64,000 bases of DNA from Rhodoferax_B ferrireducens_A (lineage in GTDB: Bacteria; Pseudomonadota; Gammaproteobacteria; Burkholderiales; Burkholderiaceae_C). Position 1 is the stretch's first letter. Each line of letters begins with the position of its first letter. A model generated the notes under the pieces. It made no database searches. It worked only from the letters and a program-made list of their open reading frames with translations, and was not told where the DNA came from. The translations under genes and the position numbers were made by a program. Of the stretch, positions 15,710 through 25,150 are shown piece after piece. The stretch covers positions 1 to 64,000 of the forward strand of contig NZ_JAVDXT010000008.1 of NCBI RefSeq assembly GCF_031458075.1. Direction: 5' to 3'.

Positions 15710-16366
15710 ATGAAATTCGTCGCTTTTGAGCGCGCAAAGCAGGGCACGGGTGCGAGCCGCCGTCTCCGCATTACCGGCCGCACCCCCGGCATCGTCTACG
15801 GCGGTGAAACGCCTGCCACCCAGATCGAAATCGACCACAACGCACTGTGGCACGCTCTGAAGAAAGAAACCTTCCACTCCACCATTCTGGACATGGAACT
15901 GGCCGGCAAGGAAAGCAAGGTTCTGTTGCGCAATGTGCAAATGCACCCCTTCCGCCAACTGATTCTGCACGCTGACTTCCAGCGCGTCGAAGCCAACACC
16001 AAGCTGACCATGAAGGTGCCTCTGCACTTCAGCGGCCAGGAAGTCTCGCCAGCGGTCAAGACCGAAAACTGCATGGTCACCCCCGTGGCGACCGAACTGC
16101 TGATTTCCTGCCTGCCTGCTGATCTGCCTGAGTTCATCGCTGTGGACCTGAGCGGCCTGACCAAGGGCTCTTCCTTGCACGCCAAAGACCTGACCTTGCC
16201 CAAGGGCGTGTCGGTTGTAACCCGCGGCAAAGAAAACCCCGCTCTGGTGTCCGTGGTGGCTCTGGCCGAAGAAGTGGCTGTCGATCCAGCTGCCGCTGCT
16301 GCCGCACCCGCCAAGGGCAAAGCCGGCGCCAAGGCTCCCGCTGCCAAGCCTGCTGCCAAGAAGTAA
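15710..16366 (+). CDS. rplY: 50S ribosomal protein L25 (general stress protein Ctc type)
   Basis: This 218-residue protein is the long, two-domain (CTC) form. The N-terminal L25 domain (about 1-95, MKFVAFERAKQGTGASRRLR) binds 5S rRNA; the beta C-terminal domain follows. The Ala/Lys/Pro-rich tail (APAKGKAGAKAPAAKPAAKK) is an extension common in this bacterial group. A clear ribosome site, AGGAG, lies 8 bases ahead of the ATG. It is bracketed by terminators (15629-15662 and 16381-16409), so it is probably a single-gene transcript. Confidence 0.96.
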   Translation: MKFVAFERAKQGTGASRRLRITGRTPGIVYGGETPATQIEIDHNALWHALKKETFHSTILDMELAGKESKVLLRNVQMHPFRQLILHADFQRVEANTKLTMKVPLHFSGQEVSPAVKTENCMVTPVATELLISCLPADLPEFIAVDLSGLTKGSSLHAKDLTLPKGVSVVTRGKENPALVSVVALAEEVAVDPAAAAAAPAKGKAGAKAPAAKPAAKK

Positions 16367-16380
16367 TTCTTTTCAGCAAG

Positions 16381-16409
16381 AAAATGGCCCACCTCGGTGG
16401 GCCATTTTT
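16381..16409 (+). terminator. Rho-independent terminator after rplY
   Basis: AAAATGGCCCACC and GGTGGGCCATTTTT pair perfectly around a two-base loop. The A-run and T-run make it usable in both directions. It ends 21 bases before the pth start. Confidence 0.92.
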
Positions 16410-16429
16410 GTTTCTGGATAATCACCGTA

Positions 16430-17041
16430 ATGATCAAACTGTTTGTCGGCCTGGGCAATCCCGGCCCGGATTACGAAGCCACCCGCCACAATGCCGGGTT
16501 CTGGTGGATCGATGCGCTGGCCCATGAGCTCAAAGCCAATCTGCAGCCCGACAAAAGCTATTACGGCCTAGTCGCGCGCACCGTGGTGGACGGCGAGCCG
16601 CGCTGGCTGCTCAAGCCGCAGACCTTCATGAATGTGTCCGGCAAATCGGTGGCGGCGCTGGCCCGCTTCTTCAAGATCCAGCCGTCGGAGATTCTGGTCG
16701 CCCACGACGAACTCGACATCGTGCCCGGCCAGGCCAAGCTCAAGCTCGGCGGCAGCCACGCCGGGCACAACGGCCTGCGCGACATCCATGGGCAGCTGGG
16801 CAGCCCCGACTACTGGCGGCTGCGCATTGGCATCGGCCATCCAGGGGCCAAGGACGAAGTCGCCAACTGGGTATTGAAAAAGCCCTCGGCCGAACACCGC
16901 ACGGCCATCGAAGACAGCATGACCCGGGCGATACTCGCAACCCCTTTGCTGCTGGCCGGCGATATGGAGAAGGCCATGATGGCCATCCACACCAGCAAAC
17001 CGCCGCGGCCCAAACCAGTGCGGCCGCCCGAAGCCGAATAA
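16430..17041 (+). CDS. pth: Peptidyl-tRNA hydrolase
   Basis: This 203-residue enzyme releases peptides from peptidyl-tRNA that drops off ribosomes. It starts MIKLFVGLGNPGPDYEATRH, which carries the catalytic His and the conserved GNPG motif. KPQTFMNVSGKSV, VAHDELDIVPG and GGSHAGHNGLRDI follow, as in the family. The ATG at 16430 is fixed by the conserved N-terminus; upstream in-frame codons overlap the terminator. The tail is Pro-rich. Its position next to rplY and prs is conserved in bacteria. Confidence 0.97.
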   Translation: MIKLFVGLGNPGPDYEATRHNAGFWWIDALAHELKANLQPDKSYYGLVARTVVDGEPRWLLKPQTFMNVSGKSVAALARFFKIQPSEILVAHDELDIVPGQAKLKLGGSHAGHNGLRDIHGQLGSPDYWRLRIGIGHPGAKDEVANWVLKKPSAEHRTAIEDSMTRAILATPLLLAGDMEKAMMAIHTSKPPRPKPVRPPEAE

Positions 17042-17050
17042 ACCTGGAAG

Positions 17051-17329
17051 TTAAACCTTGGGAATAGCCGTTGGCACGGCGATCTCGGCCTGCAGGCGCC
17101 GGTACTTGGCCCACAGGGTTTCCTTGTCTTCCACGTGCGCCGGGTTCACCGGAATGCACGACACCGGACACACCTGCACGCACTGCGGCTCGTCGAAGTG
17201 GCCCACGCATTCTGTGCACTTGTGCGGGTCGATCTCGTAGATCTGCACGCCCAGGTAGATCGCGTCGTTCGGGCACTCGGGCTCGCACACATCGCAGTTG
17301 ATGCACTCGTCGGTGATGATCAAAGCCAT
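17051..17329 (-). CDS. YfhL-family 2[4Fe-4S] ferredoxin
   Basis: This 92-residue ferredoxin starts MALIITDECINCDVCEPECP. It has one C-x2-C-x2-C-x3-C cluster motif (CINCDVCEPEC) and a second, spaced motif (CTECVGHFDEPQCVQVC) with the eight-residue insertion typical of the YfhL/Alvin-type family, then PAHVEDKETLWAKY. It should carry two [4Fe-4S] clusters of unequal potential. Its physiological partner is not known. The ATG at 17329 is chosen from the conserved N-terminus. It lies downstream of rpe on the same strand (34 bases). Confidence 0.93.
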   Translation of the reverse strand: MALIITDECINCDVCEPECPNDAIYLGVQIYEIDPHKCTECVGHFDEPQCVQVCPVSCIPVNPAHVEDKETLWAKYRRLQAEIAVPTAIPKV

Positions 17330-17363
17330 GGCGCGGTCCCGTCGTTCATCTGCGGATGGTAGA

Positions 17364-18047
17364 TCACACGCCCGCCAAAGCGCTGCGCATGCTGTCAATC
17401 ACCGCCTTGTAATCAGGGTTGCCGAAGATCGCGCTGCCCGCCACAAAGGTGTCGGCACCGGCAGAAGCCACGCGCGCGATGTTGTCGGTCTTGATTCCAC
17501 CGTCCACTTCCAGGCGGATGTCCTTGCCCGATGCCTCGATGCGCTTGCGCGCCTGCTCGATCTTGCGCAGCGCCGAGTCGATGAAGCTCTGGCCGCCAAA
17601 GCCGGGGTTGACGCTCATGATCAAAATCAGGTCGATATCGTCGATCACCCAGTCCAGCACGTCCAGCGGCGTGGCGGGGTTGAAGACCACACCGGCCTGG
17701 CAGCCCTTGGACTTGATGGCCTGCACGCTGCGGTGCACATGGCCCGAAGCTTCGGGGTGGAAGCTGATCAAGGAGGCGCCTGCATCGGCGAACGAGGCCG
17801 CCAGCGCGTCCACGGGCTGCACCATGAGATGCACGTCGATGGGCACGGGCGTGCCATCGGGCTTTTTGGCATGCGGCTTCAAGGCACTGCAGATCATCGG
17901 CCCGAAGGTCAGGTTCGGCACGTAGTGGTTGTCCATCACATCGAAATGGATCCAGTCGGCACCGGCCTGGATGACGTTTTTCACCTCTTCACCCAGGCGG
18001 GCGAAGTCGGCGGACAGGATCGAGGGGGCAATGCGGTAATTTTTCAT
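17364..18047 (-). CDS. rpe: Ribulose-phosphate 3-epimerase
   Basis: This 227-residue TIM-barrel enzyme interconverts ribulose-5-P and xylulose-5-P in the pentose phosphate or Calvin pathways. The conserved segments are present: IAPSILSADFARLGEEV, WIHFDVMDNHYVPN (metal-binding His and Asp), LMVQPVD, ISFHPEAS, MSVNPGFGGQSF and LEVDGGI (catalytic Asp). The usual length is kept. It diverges from apaG with 52 bases between starts. Confidence 0.97.
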   Translation of the reverse strand: MKNYRIAPSILSADFARLGEEVKNVIQAGADWIHFDVMDNHYVPNLTFGPMICSALKPHAKKPDGTPVPIDVHLMVQPVDALAASFADAGASLISFHPEASGHVHRSVQAIKSKGCQAGVVFNPATPLDVLDWVIDDIDLILIMSVNPGFGGQSFIDSALRKIEQARKRIEASGKDIRLEVDGGIKTDNIARVASAGADTFVAGSAIFGNPDYKAVIDSMRSALAGV

Positions 18048-18099
18048 GGGCCGTATTTTCGCAGGCTACGCCCAGAGCCTGCCGCGGTACGATGCCGGC

Positions 18100-18498
18100 A
18101 TGTCCAAATACCAGTTCACCATAGCGGTCGCGCCCCAGTATCTGCCCGACCAATCCGACCCCGAGCAAGCGATTTTCAGCTTTGCCTACACCGTCACCAT
18201 CCAGAACACCGGCGAGGTGCCGGCCCAGCTGATTGCGCGCCACTGGACCATCAGCGACGGCAACGGCCATACCGAGGAAGTCAAAGGCTTGGGCGTGGTG
18301 GGCCACCAGCCGCTGCTGAAACCAGGCGAATCCTTTGAATACACCAGCGGCTGCCGCTTACGCACCGGCACCGGCGCGATGCGCGGCAGCTATTTCTTCG
18401 TCGCCGAAGACGGCGAGCGCTTCGACGTGGCCATCCCGACCTTTGTGCTGGACGCCACCGACAACAGCCTGCCGCCGGCCAGCCACACCTTGCATTGA
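18100..18498 (+). CDS. apaG: ApaG family protein
   Basis: This 132-residue protein is an ApaG single-domain beta-sandwich protein. The segments FSFAYTVTIQNTGEVPAQL, RHWTISDGNGHTEEVKGLGVVG and FEYTSGCRLRTGTGAMRGSY match the family. ApaG is linked in E. coli to cobalt/magnesium resistance phenotypes and binds pyrophosphate in some species; the molecular role is unresolved. The ATG at 18100 matches the family N-terminus. It is separated from thiL by one base and diverges from rpe. Confidence 0.95.
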   Translation: MSKYQFTIAVAPQYLPDQSDPEQAIFSFAYTVTIQNTGEVPAQLIARHWTISDGNGHTEEVKGLGVVGHQPLLKPGESFEYTSGCRLRTGTGAMRGSYFFVAEDGERFDVAIPTFVLDATDNSLPPASHTLH

Positions 18499-18499
18499 G

Positions 18500-19495
18500 A
18501 TGGGCATTCCCATGGGCGAGTTCGACCTGATCCGCCGCTACTTCACCCGGCCCACGCCGCGCGCGGTGCTGGGTGTGGGCGACGACTGCGCGCTGCTGCA
18601 GCCGCGGCCCGGTATGCAGCTGGCCATCTCCAGCGACATGCTGGTCGAGGGCCGGCATTTTTTGTCCACCGTGTCCCCTGCGGCGCTGGGCCACAAGGCG
18701 CTGGCGGTGAACCTCAGCGACCTGGCCGCCTGTGGCGCGCAGCCGCTGGCCTTCACCCTGGCGCTGGCGCTGCCGCGCGCCGACGCCGCCTGGCTGGAGC
18801 CGTTTTCGCAAGGCCTGCTGGCCCTGGCCGACGCCCACGGCTGTGAGCTGGTCGGCGGCGACACCACCCAGGGCCCGCTGAACATCTGCATCACCGTGTT
18901 TGGCGAGGTGCCGCCCGGCCAGGCGCTGCTGCGTTCGGGCGCCCAAGCCGGCGACGACCTGTATGTAAGCGGCACCCTGGGCGATGCCCGACTGGCGCTA
19001 GAGGTTTTTCGCGGCACGCTGTCGCTGCCCGAAGCCGTGTTTGCCCAGGCCCGGGCCCGGCTGGAAACCCCTACGCCGCGGATGGCCCTGGGCCTGGCGC
19101 TGCGCGGCATCGCCACGGCGGCGGCCGATGTCAGCGACGGGCTGCTCGGCGACCTTGGCCACATCCTGCGCGCCTCCGGCGTAGCGGCGGTGATCGACAC
19201 CTCGATTGCTATGCAATTAATAGCTGCTGGCGCAGATACTCTCTGCGCAGATGGCCGATTTGACGTAAAAAAAATCCTGGCCTGCGTGCTGGCCGGCGGC
19301 GACGACTACGAGCTGGTATTCACCGCCCCGGTAGCGGCCCGCCAGGCGGTGCAGGCCGCCGCCGCCCAAGCGCAGACCCGGGTCACGCGCATCGGCCAGA
19401 TCGAGGCCGCCAGCGGCGCGCCCGCAGTGCGCCTGGTGGACGCCGCCGGGGCGCCGGTACTGCGGCAATTTGCCAGCTTCGACCACTTCGCATGA
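18500..19495 (+). CDS. thiL: Thiamine-monophosphate kinase
   Basis: This 331-residue enzyme phosphorylates thiamine-P to thiamine-PP. Motifs are VLGVGDDCALL (Mg/ATP site), SSDMLVEGRHF, NLSDLAACGAQPL, VGGDTTQGPL, AADVSDGLLGDLGHIL and GGDDYELVF. All metal-binding acidic residues seen in the family are kept. The start may be 18500 or 18512 (MGEFDLIRRYF); neither has a strong ribosome site. A complete ~65-bp repeat copy (19208-19278) lies in frame and encodes IAMQLIAAGADTLCADGRF between the conserved GDLGHIL and GGDDYELVF regions. This looks like an insertion that the protein tolerates. Confidence 0.95.
   Translation: MGIPMGEFDLIRRYFTRPTPRAVLGVGDDCALLQPRPGMQLAISSDMLVEGRHFLSTVSPAALGHKALAVNLSDLAACGAQPLAFTLALALPRADAAWLEPFSQGLLALADAHGCELVGGDTTQGPLNICITVFGEVPPGQALLRSGAQAGDDLYVSGTLGDARLALEVFRGTLSLPEAVFAQARARLETPTPRMALGLALRGIATAAADVSDGLLGDLGHILRASGVAAVIDTSIAMQLIAAGADTLCADGRFDVKKILACVLAGGDDYELVFTAPVAARQAVQAAAAQAQTRVTRIGQIEAASGAPAVRLVDAAGAPVLRQFASFDHFA
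19208..19278 (+). repeat. ~65-bp repeat copy inside thiL
   Basis: This is the best intragenic copy: GCTATGCAATTAATAGCTGC, then TGGCGCAGATACT and CTCTGCGCAG (a palindromic core), then GGCCGATTTGACGTAAAA. The order and spacing are identical to the intergenic copy at 28544. It stays open in the thiL frame. Confidence 0.8.
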
Positions 19496-19540
19496 CACCC
19501 GTCAAACGCTGTCATACAAGCTTGCGTAAACTAAAGCGCC

Positions 19541-19963
19541 ATGAGTGAAGCCGACGCCATCCGCCAGATACTGACCCACGCCCGCACGATTGCGGTGGTC
19601 GGCCTGTCGCCGGACCCGATGCGACCCAGCCACGACGTGGCACGCACCCTGCAGGCGCGCGGCTACCGCATCATCCCGATCAACCCCAATGCCACCGTGA
19701 TCCTGGGCGAAACCGCCTACCCCAGCCTCACCGCCGCGGCCCAGCACCACCGTATCGAGGTGGTGAACTGCTTCCGCAAAAGCCGGGACATTCCACCCCT
19801 GGTCGAAGAAGCCATCGCCATCGGCGCCAAGGCCGTGTGGATGCAGCTGGGCATCGCCCATGCCGGCGCCGCCCAGCGGGCCCAGGCGGCCGGACTGCGG
19901 GTGGTGCAGAACAAATGCATCCGCACCGAACACGCGGTGCTGTCCGCCCGCGGCGTGATTTGA
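19541..19963 (+). CDS. CoA-binding domain protein (YccU type)
   Basis: This 140-residue single-domain Rossmann protein has the N-terminal nucleotide-binding stretch RTIAVVGLSPDPMRPSHDVA, then GYRIIPINPN, VNCFRKSRDIPPLVEEAI and the conserved KAVWMQLGI and VVQNKCIRTEH. This matches the CoA_binding_2/YccU family. Members bind CoA-like ligands; the cellular role is not known. It starts 45 bases after thiL. Its stop TGA overlaps the TTG of the next gene. Confidence 0.9.
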   Translation: MSEADAIRQILTHARTIAVVGLSPDPMRPSHDVARTLQARGYRIIPINPNATVILGETAYPSLTAAAQHHRIEVVNCFRKSRDIPPLVEEAIAIGAKAVWMQLGIAHAGAAQRAQAAGLRVVQNKCIRTEHAVLSARGVI

Positions 19964-20706
19964 GCCCCCTGCCCGCCCCCACGGCGCGCTGGACGGCGGC
20001 GCTGCTGCCGCTGGGGCTGTGCGCCTGCGGCATGCTCAGCCCCACGCCGGCACCACATGGCGAGGCCCGCAGCAGTCCCCCAGCCCCCGCCGAGCTGGCC
20101 CAGTCGGACGTGAACCGCATGGCCACCCTGGGCATGCGCGACAACCTGGAAAGCCTGCTGCGCCTGGCCGACAAGCTGTACAAGCGCAACCCCGCCGAGT
20201 GGCGCAAGACCAGCACCGCCAGCCGCGAAGACGCCCTGGCCCAGGTGCGCAGCGCCATGGACCGGCGCCAACCCTGGCCGGCGCTGCAGGGCCAGCGCGA
20301 CATCCAGGCCTTGTCGCTGGCGCTCAGCCCGGACTTCAAGGGCGACCGCGTGGCCGCCTTCATCCTGGCCAATGCCGACATGCTGGTCGCCGCCCATGGC
20401 GACAAGACCACGTTCTATCTGATCGACAGCCTGGACGCCCAGCACATCTACAACGCCGCGCGGAATGTGGAAATCGCCGTCTGGCTGCTGTCCAGCCGCC
20501 GCACCGCCGCCGGCCAGCCACTGCTGCTGGCCGATGAAGTCAACGAACGCGAACGCAACCTGAGCTTCGAGCGCGAGTTTGGCAAAATCGTCGGCCGCCT
20601 GGACCTGTTGTCCGCCGTCCTCACCGAAAAATACCGCCGGGCCGCCATCAGCTATGTGCAAAACCTGCTGGGCGGCTCCTTCTTACAGTTCCTGCCGGTG
20701 CGCTAA
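19960..20706 (+). CDS. Predicted lipoprotein of unknown function
   Basis: This protein has 248 residues if the TTG at 19960 is used, which overlaps the previous stop (TTGA). The N-terminus is a short signal peptide, ARWTAALLPLGLCACG, with a probable lipid-attachment Cys at residue 23. The mature part is alpha-helical, with segments such as MRDNLESLLRLADKLYKRNP, FKGDRVAAFILANADML, TFYLIDSLDAQHIYNAARN and VEIAVWLLSSR. I do not recognise a named family. It sits between a CoA-binding protein and hemE. Starts upstream of 19960 would lack the signal peptide. Confidence 0.75.
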   Translation: MSPLPAPTARWTAALLPLGLCACGMLSPTPAPHGEARSSPPAPAELAQSDVNRMATLGMRDNLESLLRLADKLYKRNPAEWRKTSTASREDALAQVRSAMDRRQPWPALQGQRDIQALSLALSPDFKGDRVAAFILANADMLVAAHGDKTTFYLIDSLDAQHIYNAARNVEIAVWLLSSRRTAAGQPLLLADEVNERERNLSFEREFGKIVGRLDLLSAVLTEKYRRAAISYVQNLLGGSFLQFLPVR

Positions 20707-20738
20707 GCTCCACGCTTCCACCGCCTCTGCCCTCCCCC

Positions 20739-21827
20739 ATGTCCTTCGCCCCGCTCCAAAACGACAGCTTTCTGCGCGCCTGCCTGCGCCAGTCCACCGA
20801 CCACACCCCCGTCTGGCTGATGCGCCAGGCCGGCCGCTACCTGCCCGAATACCTGGCCACCCGTGCCAAGGCCGGCAGCTTCATGGGCCTGGCCACCAAC
20901 ACCGACTACGCCACCGAAGTCACGCTGCAGCCACTGGAGCGCTACCCGCTGGACGCGGCCATCCTGTTCAGCGACATCCTCACCGTGCCCGACGCCATGG
21001 GCCTGGGCCTGAGCTTTGCGCAGGGCGAAGGCCCGCGCTTCGCCCATGCAGTGCGCGACGAGGCCGCCGTGGCCGCGCTGCAGGTGCCCGACATGGACAA
21101 GCTGCGCTATGTGTTCGACGCCGTGACCTCGATCCGCAAGGCCCTGAACGGCCGTGTCCCGCTGATCGGCTTCTCCGGCAGCCCCTGGACGCTGGCCTGC
21201 TACATGGTCGAGGGCAAAGGCTCGGACGACTACCGCCTGGTCAAGAGCATGCTGTACAGCCGCCCCGACCTGATGCACCGCATGCTGCAGGTGAACGCCG
21301 ATGCCGTGGCCGCCTACCTGAACGCGCAGATCGAGGCCGGCGCCCAAGCGGTGATGATTTTCGACAGCTGGGGCGGCGTGCTGGCCGACGGCGCATTCCA
21401 GCAGTTCAGCCTGGCCTATACCCAGCAGGTTTTGCGGCAGCTGAAGACCGAGCACAACGGCCAACGCATTCCGCGCCTGGTGTTCACCAAGGGCGGCGGG
21501 CTCTGGCTGGACGAAATGGTCGGCTTGGACTGCGAAGTGCTGGGCCTGGACTGGACAGTGAACCTGGCCAAGGCGCGGGCGCTGGTGGGTGGCAGCAAGG
21601 CGCTGCAAGGCAATATCGACCCGAACGTGCTGTTCGCGCCGCCGGCCCAGATCGCCGCCGAAGTGGAGCGCGTGGTGAACAGCTTTGGCGTGCCCCACCA
21701 GGGTGCAGGCCAGGGCCCCACCCATATCTTCAATTTGGGGCATGGCATCAGCCAGCACACGCCGCCCGAGCATGTGGCGGCGCTGGTCGAGGCCGTACAC
21801 CGGGCTTCGCGCCAAATTCGGGCATAA
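20739..21827 (+). CDS. hemE: Uroporphyrinogen decarboxylase
   Basis: This 362-residue heme-pathway enzyme decarboxylates uroporphyrinogen III to coproporphyrinogen III. It has the signature PVWLMRQAGRYLPEY near residues 25-40, the catalytic Asp region ILFSDILTVPDAMG, and GFSGSPWTLACYMVEG. The C-terminal FNLGHGISQHTPPEHV carries the conserved His. It is of normal length. It is followed by an AT-rich gap before priA; no terminator hairpin is obvious. Confidence 0.97.
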   Translation: MSFAPLQNDSFLRACLRQSTDHTPVWLMRQAGRYLPEYLATRAKAGSFMGLATNTDYATEVTLQPLERYPLDAAILFSDILTVPDAMGLGLSFAQGEGPRFAHAVRDEAAVAALQVPDMDKLRYVFDAVTSIRKALNGRVPLIGFSGSPWTLACYMVEGKGSDDYRLVKSMLYSRPDLMHRMLQVNADAVAAYLNAQIEAGAQAVMIFDSWGGVLADGAFQQFSLAYTQQVLRQLKTEHNGQRIPRLVFTKGGGLWLDEMVGLDCEVLGLDWTVNLAKARALVGGSKALQGNIDPNVLFAPPAQIAAEVERVVNSFGVPHQGAGQGPTHIFNLGHGISQHTPPEHVAALVEAVHRASRQIRA

Positions 21828-21869
21828 AAGGGGCGGATGGGCCTGAAAAATAGTTTTGCCACGCACCAC

Positions 21870-21878
21870 TTATGCACA
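21870..21878 (+). promoter_or_regulatory. DnaA box (TTATGCACA)
   Basis: TTATGCACA fits the TTATnCACA consensus. It is the first of two boxes in the hemE-priA gap. Confidence 0.5.
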
Positions 21879-22056
21879 CAATTTGTGGTGGGCTTTGACC
21901 CGGCAACGCTTGGGGCCTCTACTCCGCTACAAAACCCATAGCGATCGTAAGCCCTTGATTTATATAGTCATCTGAAATTGCTTTTTTTTCAGGCATTTTG
22001 TTCAAAGCCTTGATTTACTGGGCTTTGCGGCCTGCCACAGAGAGATATCAACAAAG

Positions 22057-22065
22057 TTATCCACA
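22057..22065 (+). promoter_or_regulatory. Perfect DnaA box (TTATCCACA)
   Basis: TTATCCACA is the exact high-affinity consensus, 84 bases upstream of the priA start and inside the cluster of TGATTTA repeats. Confidence 0.65.
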
Positions 22066-22148
22066 GCTTCTTGGGATACCTGGTAAATCATTTGTAAATC
22101 AAGCACTTAGGCCAGATTCCGCAAGTTCACGTGAAATAACGCACACAA

Positions 22149-24252
<2,104 letters not shown>

Positions 24253-24260
<8 letters not shown>

Positions 24261-24317
24261 AGAAAATCGGGCTCTGGCGCAGGTAGTACCTGCGCGAGCA
24301 GCTATCGAAAATACAGC
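24253..24317 (-). repeat. ~65-bp repeat copy spanning the priA stop codon and the priA/tapT junction
   Basis: In reverse orientation it reads ATCGGGCTCT, GGCGCAGGT-AGT-ACCTGCGC (a perfect 8-bp stem), GAGCAGCTAT and AAAATACAGC. The priA TAA (24258-24260) is inside the element and only three bases separate it from the tapT stop. The stem can serve convergent termination. Confidence 0.7.
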
Positions 24318-24320
24318 AAA

Positions 24321-24941
24321 CTAACCCGGGCGGTAGGCCTGCTGCTGGTCCACGAAGCCGTCAAACGCATCGAGCAACGGCTGGTAACGCGCGGCATCGC
24401 CCTCCCCTACTTCCAATTGGGCCAGTGCGGCGCAACAGGCTTCCAGCGTGGACAGCTGGTCGGGCTTGTGCGCCTTGCGGATGCGGTACTGCGACGGCGG
24501 CATATCGCGCAGCGCCAGCCGCGGCAGCTGCTGCAGCAGCGGGTTCTGGAACAGCAGCTTGCGGCTTTTGCGCCAGGTGCCGTCCAGCACTACCAGGCAC
24601 AGCCGGGCCGGGTCTTGCAGCCAGTCCTGCGGCAGCGCCGGAGCCGCGGGCAGGCCCAGGGCCACGTCCTGCGGGGTGTCGGGGTAGAGCAGCACCAGGC
24701 GGCCCGCACTTACGCGCACATCCGCTTCGGTAAAGGTCTCGCCGACCAGCAGGCGACTGTTCGGCAGGCTCAGGTGCAGCAGCCGGGCGCTGCCCTTGGC
24801 GTTGTAGACCTCCAGCGGGTGCTGCAGGATCAGCACCCCGACCTGGTGGGCGATGGGCCTGATCCACTGGCAAATGCAGCTGCGCTGCGCCCGCAGGCAG
24901 CGGGCGCAGCGCAGGCGGGGGACGGTGGCGGCATCGGACAT
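24321..24941 (-). CDS. tapT: DTW-domain tRNA-uridine aminocarboxypropyltransferase
   Basis: This 206-residue protein starts with a Cys-rich zinc-like motif (CARCLRAQRSCICQW), followed by VLILQHPLEVYNAKGSARLL. It contains the name-giving DTW-type motif in VVLDGTWRKSRKLLFQNP and ends with RIRKAHKPDQLSTLEACCAAL. This is the YfiP/TapT family, which makes acp3U at position 47 of several tRNAs using SAM. The third residue of the D-x-T-W core is kept as GTW, as in many members. It is convergent with priA through a repeat copy. Confidence 0.88.
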   Translation of the reverse strand: MSDAATVPRLRCARCLRAQRSCICQWIRPIAHQVGVLILQHPLEVYNAKGSARLLHLSLPNSRLLVGETFTEADVRVSAGRLVLLYPDTPQDVALGLPAAPALPQDWLQDPARLCLVVLDGTWRKSRKLLFQNPLLQQLPRLALRDMPPSQYRIRKAHKPDQLSTLEACCAALAQLEVGEGDAARYQPLLDAFDGFVDQQQAYRPG

Positions 24942-24961
24942 GCGGCCATTCTAGGCCAGGT

Positions 24962-25026
24962 ATTTTTATATAAAAATCAGTGCTAGCGCATACAGATATT
25001 GCACAAGCAGCTATGCATTCAATATC
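24962..25026 (-). repeat. ~65-bp repeat copy upstream of tapT
   Basis: Reverse orientation: TGCTAGCGCATAC, GATATTGCACAAGCAGCTAT and ATTCAATATC, in the same register as other copies. It lies 20 bases upstream of the tapT start and 125 bases before the chemoreceptor start, so it may overlap promoters. Confidence 0.65.
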
Positions 25027-25150
25027 ACACAAAAAACCGACTGTTACCGGTTCTGCGGCGCTACCGCGCGTTTTCACCGCTCCCAGCGCCGCGCAAAACT
25101 GCTACGCTTTGTAACGCGTTTTTTACTCTGCTTACTCTGAAAGCTGCCCC

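Larger units (their letters stand above)
21828..22148. other. AT-rich 321-base gap between hemE and priA
   Basis: No gene is visible. The gap holds two DnaA-box matches, a run of eight Ts at 21982-21989, and four copies of TGATTTA/TAAATCA: CTTGATTTA at 21954-21962 and 22009-22017, TAAATCA at 22084-22090, and TAAATCAAG at 22095-22103. The second and fourth are perfect inverted partners (CTTGATTTAC and GTAAATCAAG). It may also hold a degraded start of the ~65-bp repeat (GCTACAAAACCCATAGC near 21926). Confidence 0.6.

Noticed and set aside
21828..22148. Chromosome origin (oriC)
   Set aside because: There are only two DnaA boxes, and no dnaA, dnaN or gidA nearby. A regulatory or titration site is a better reading.
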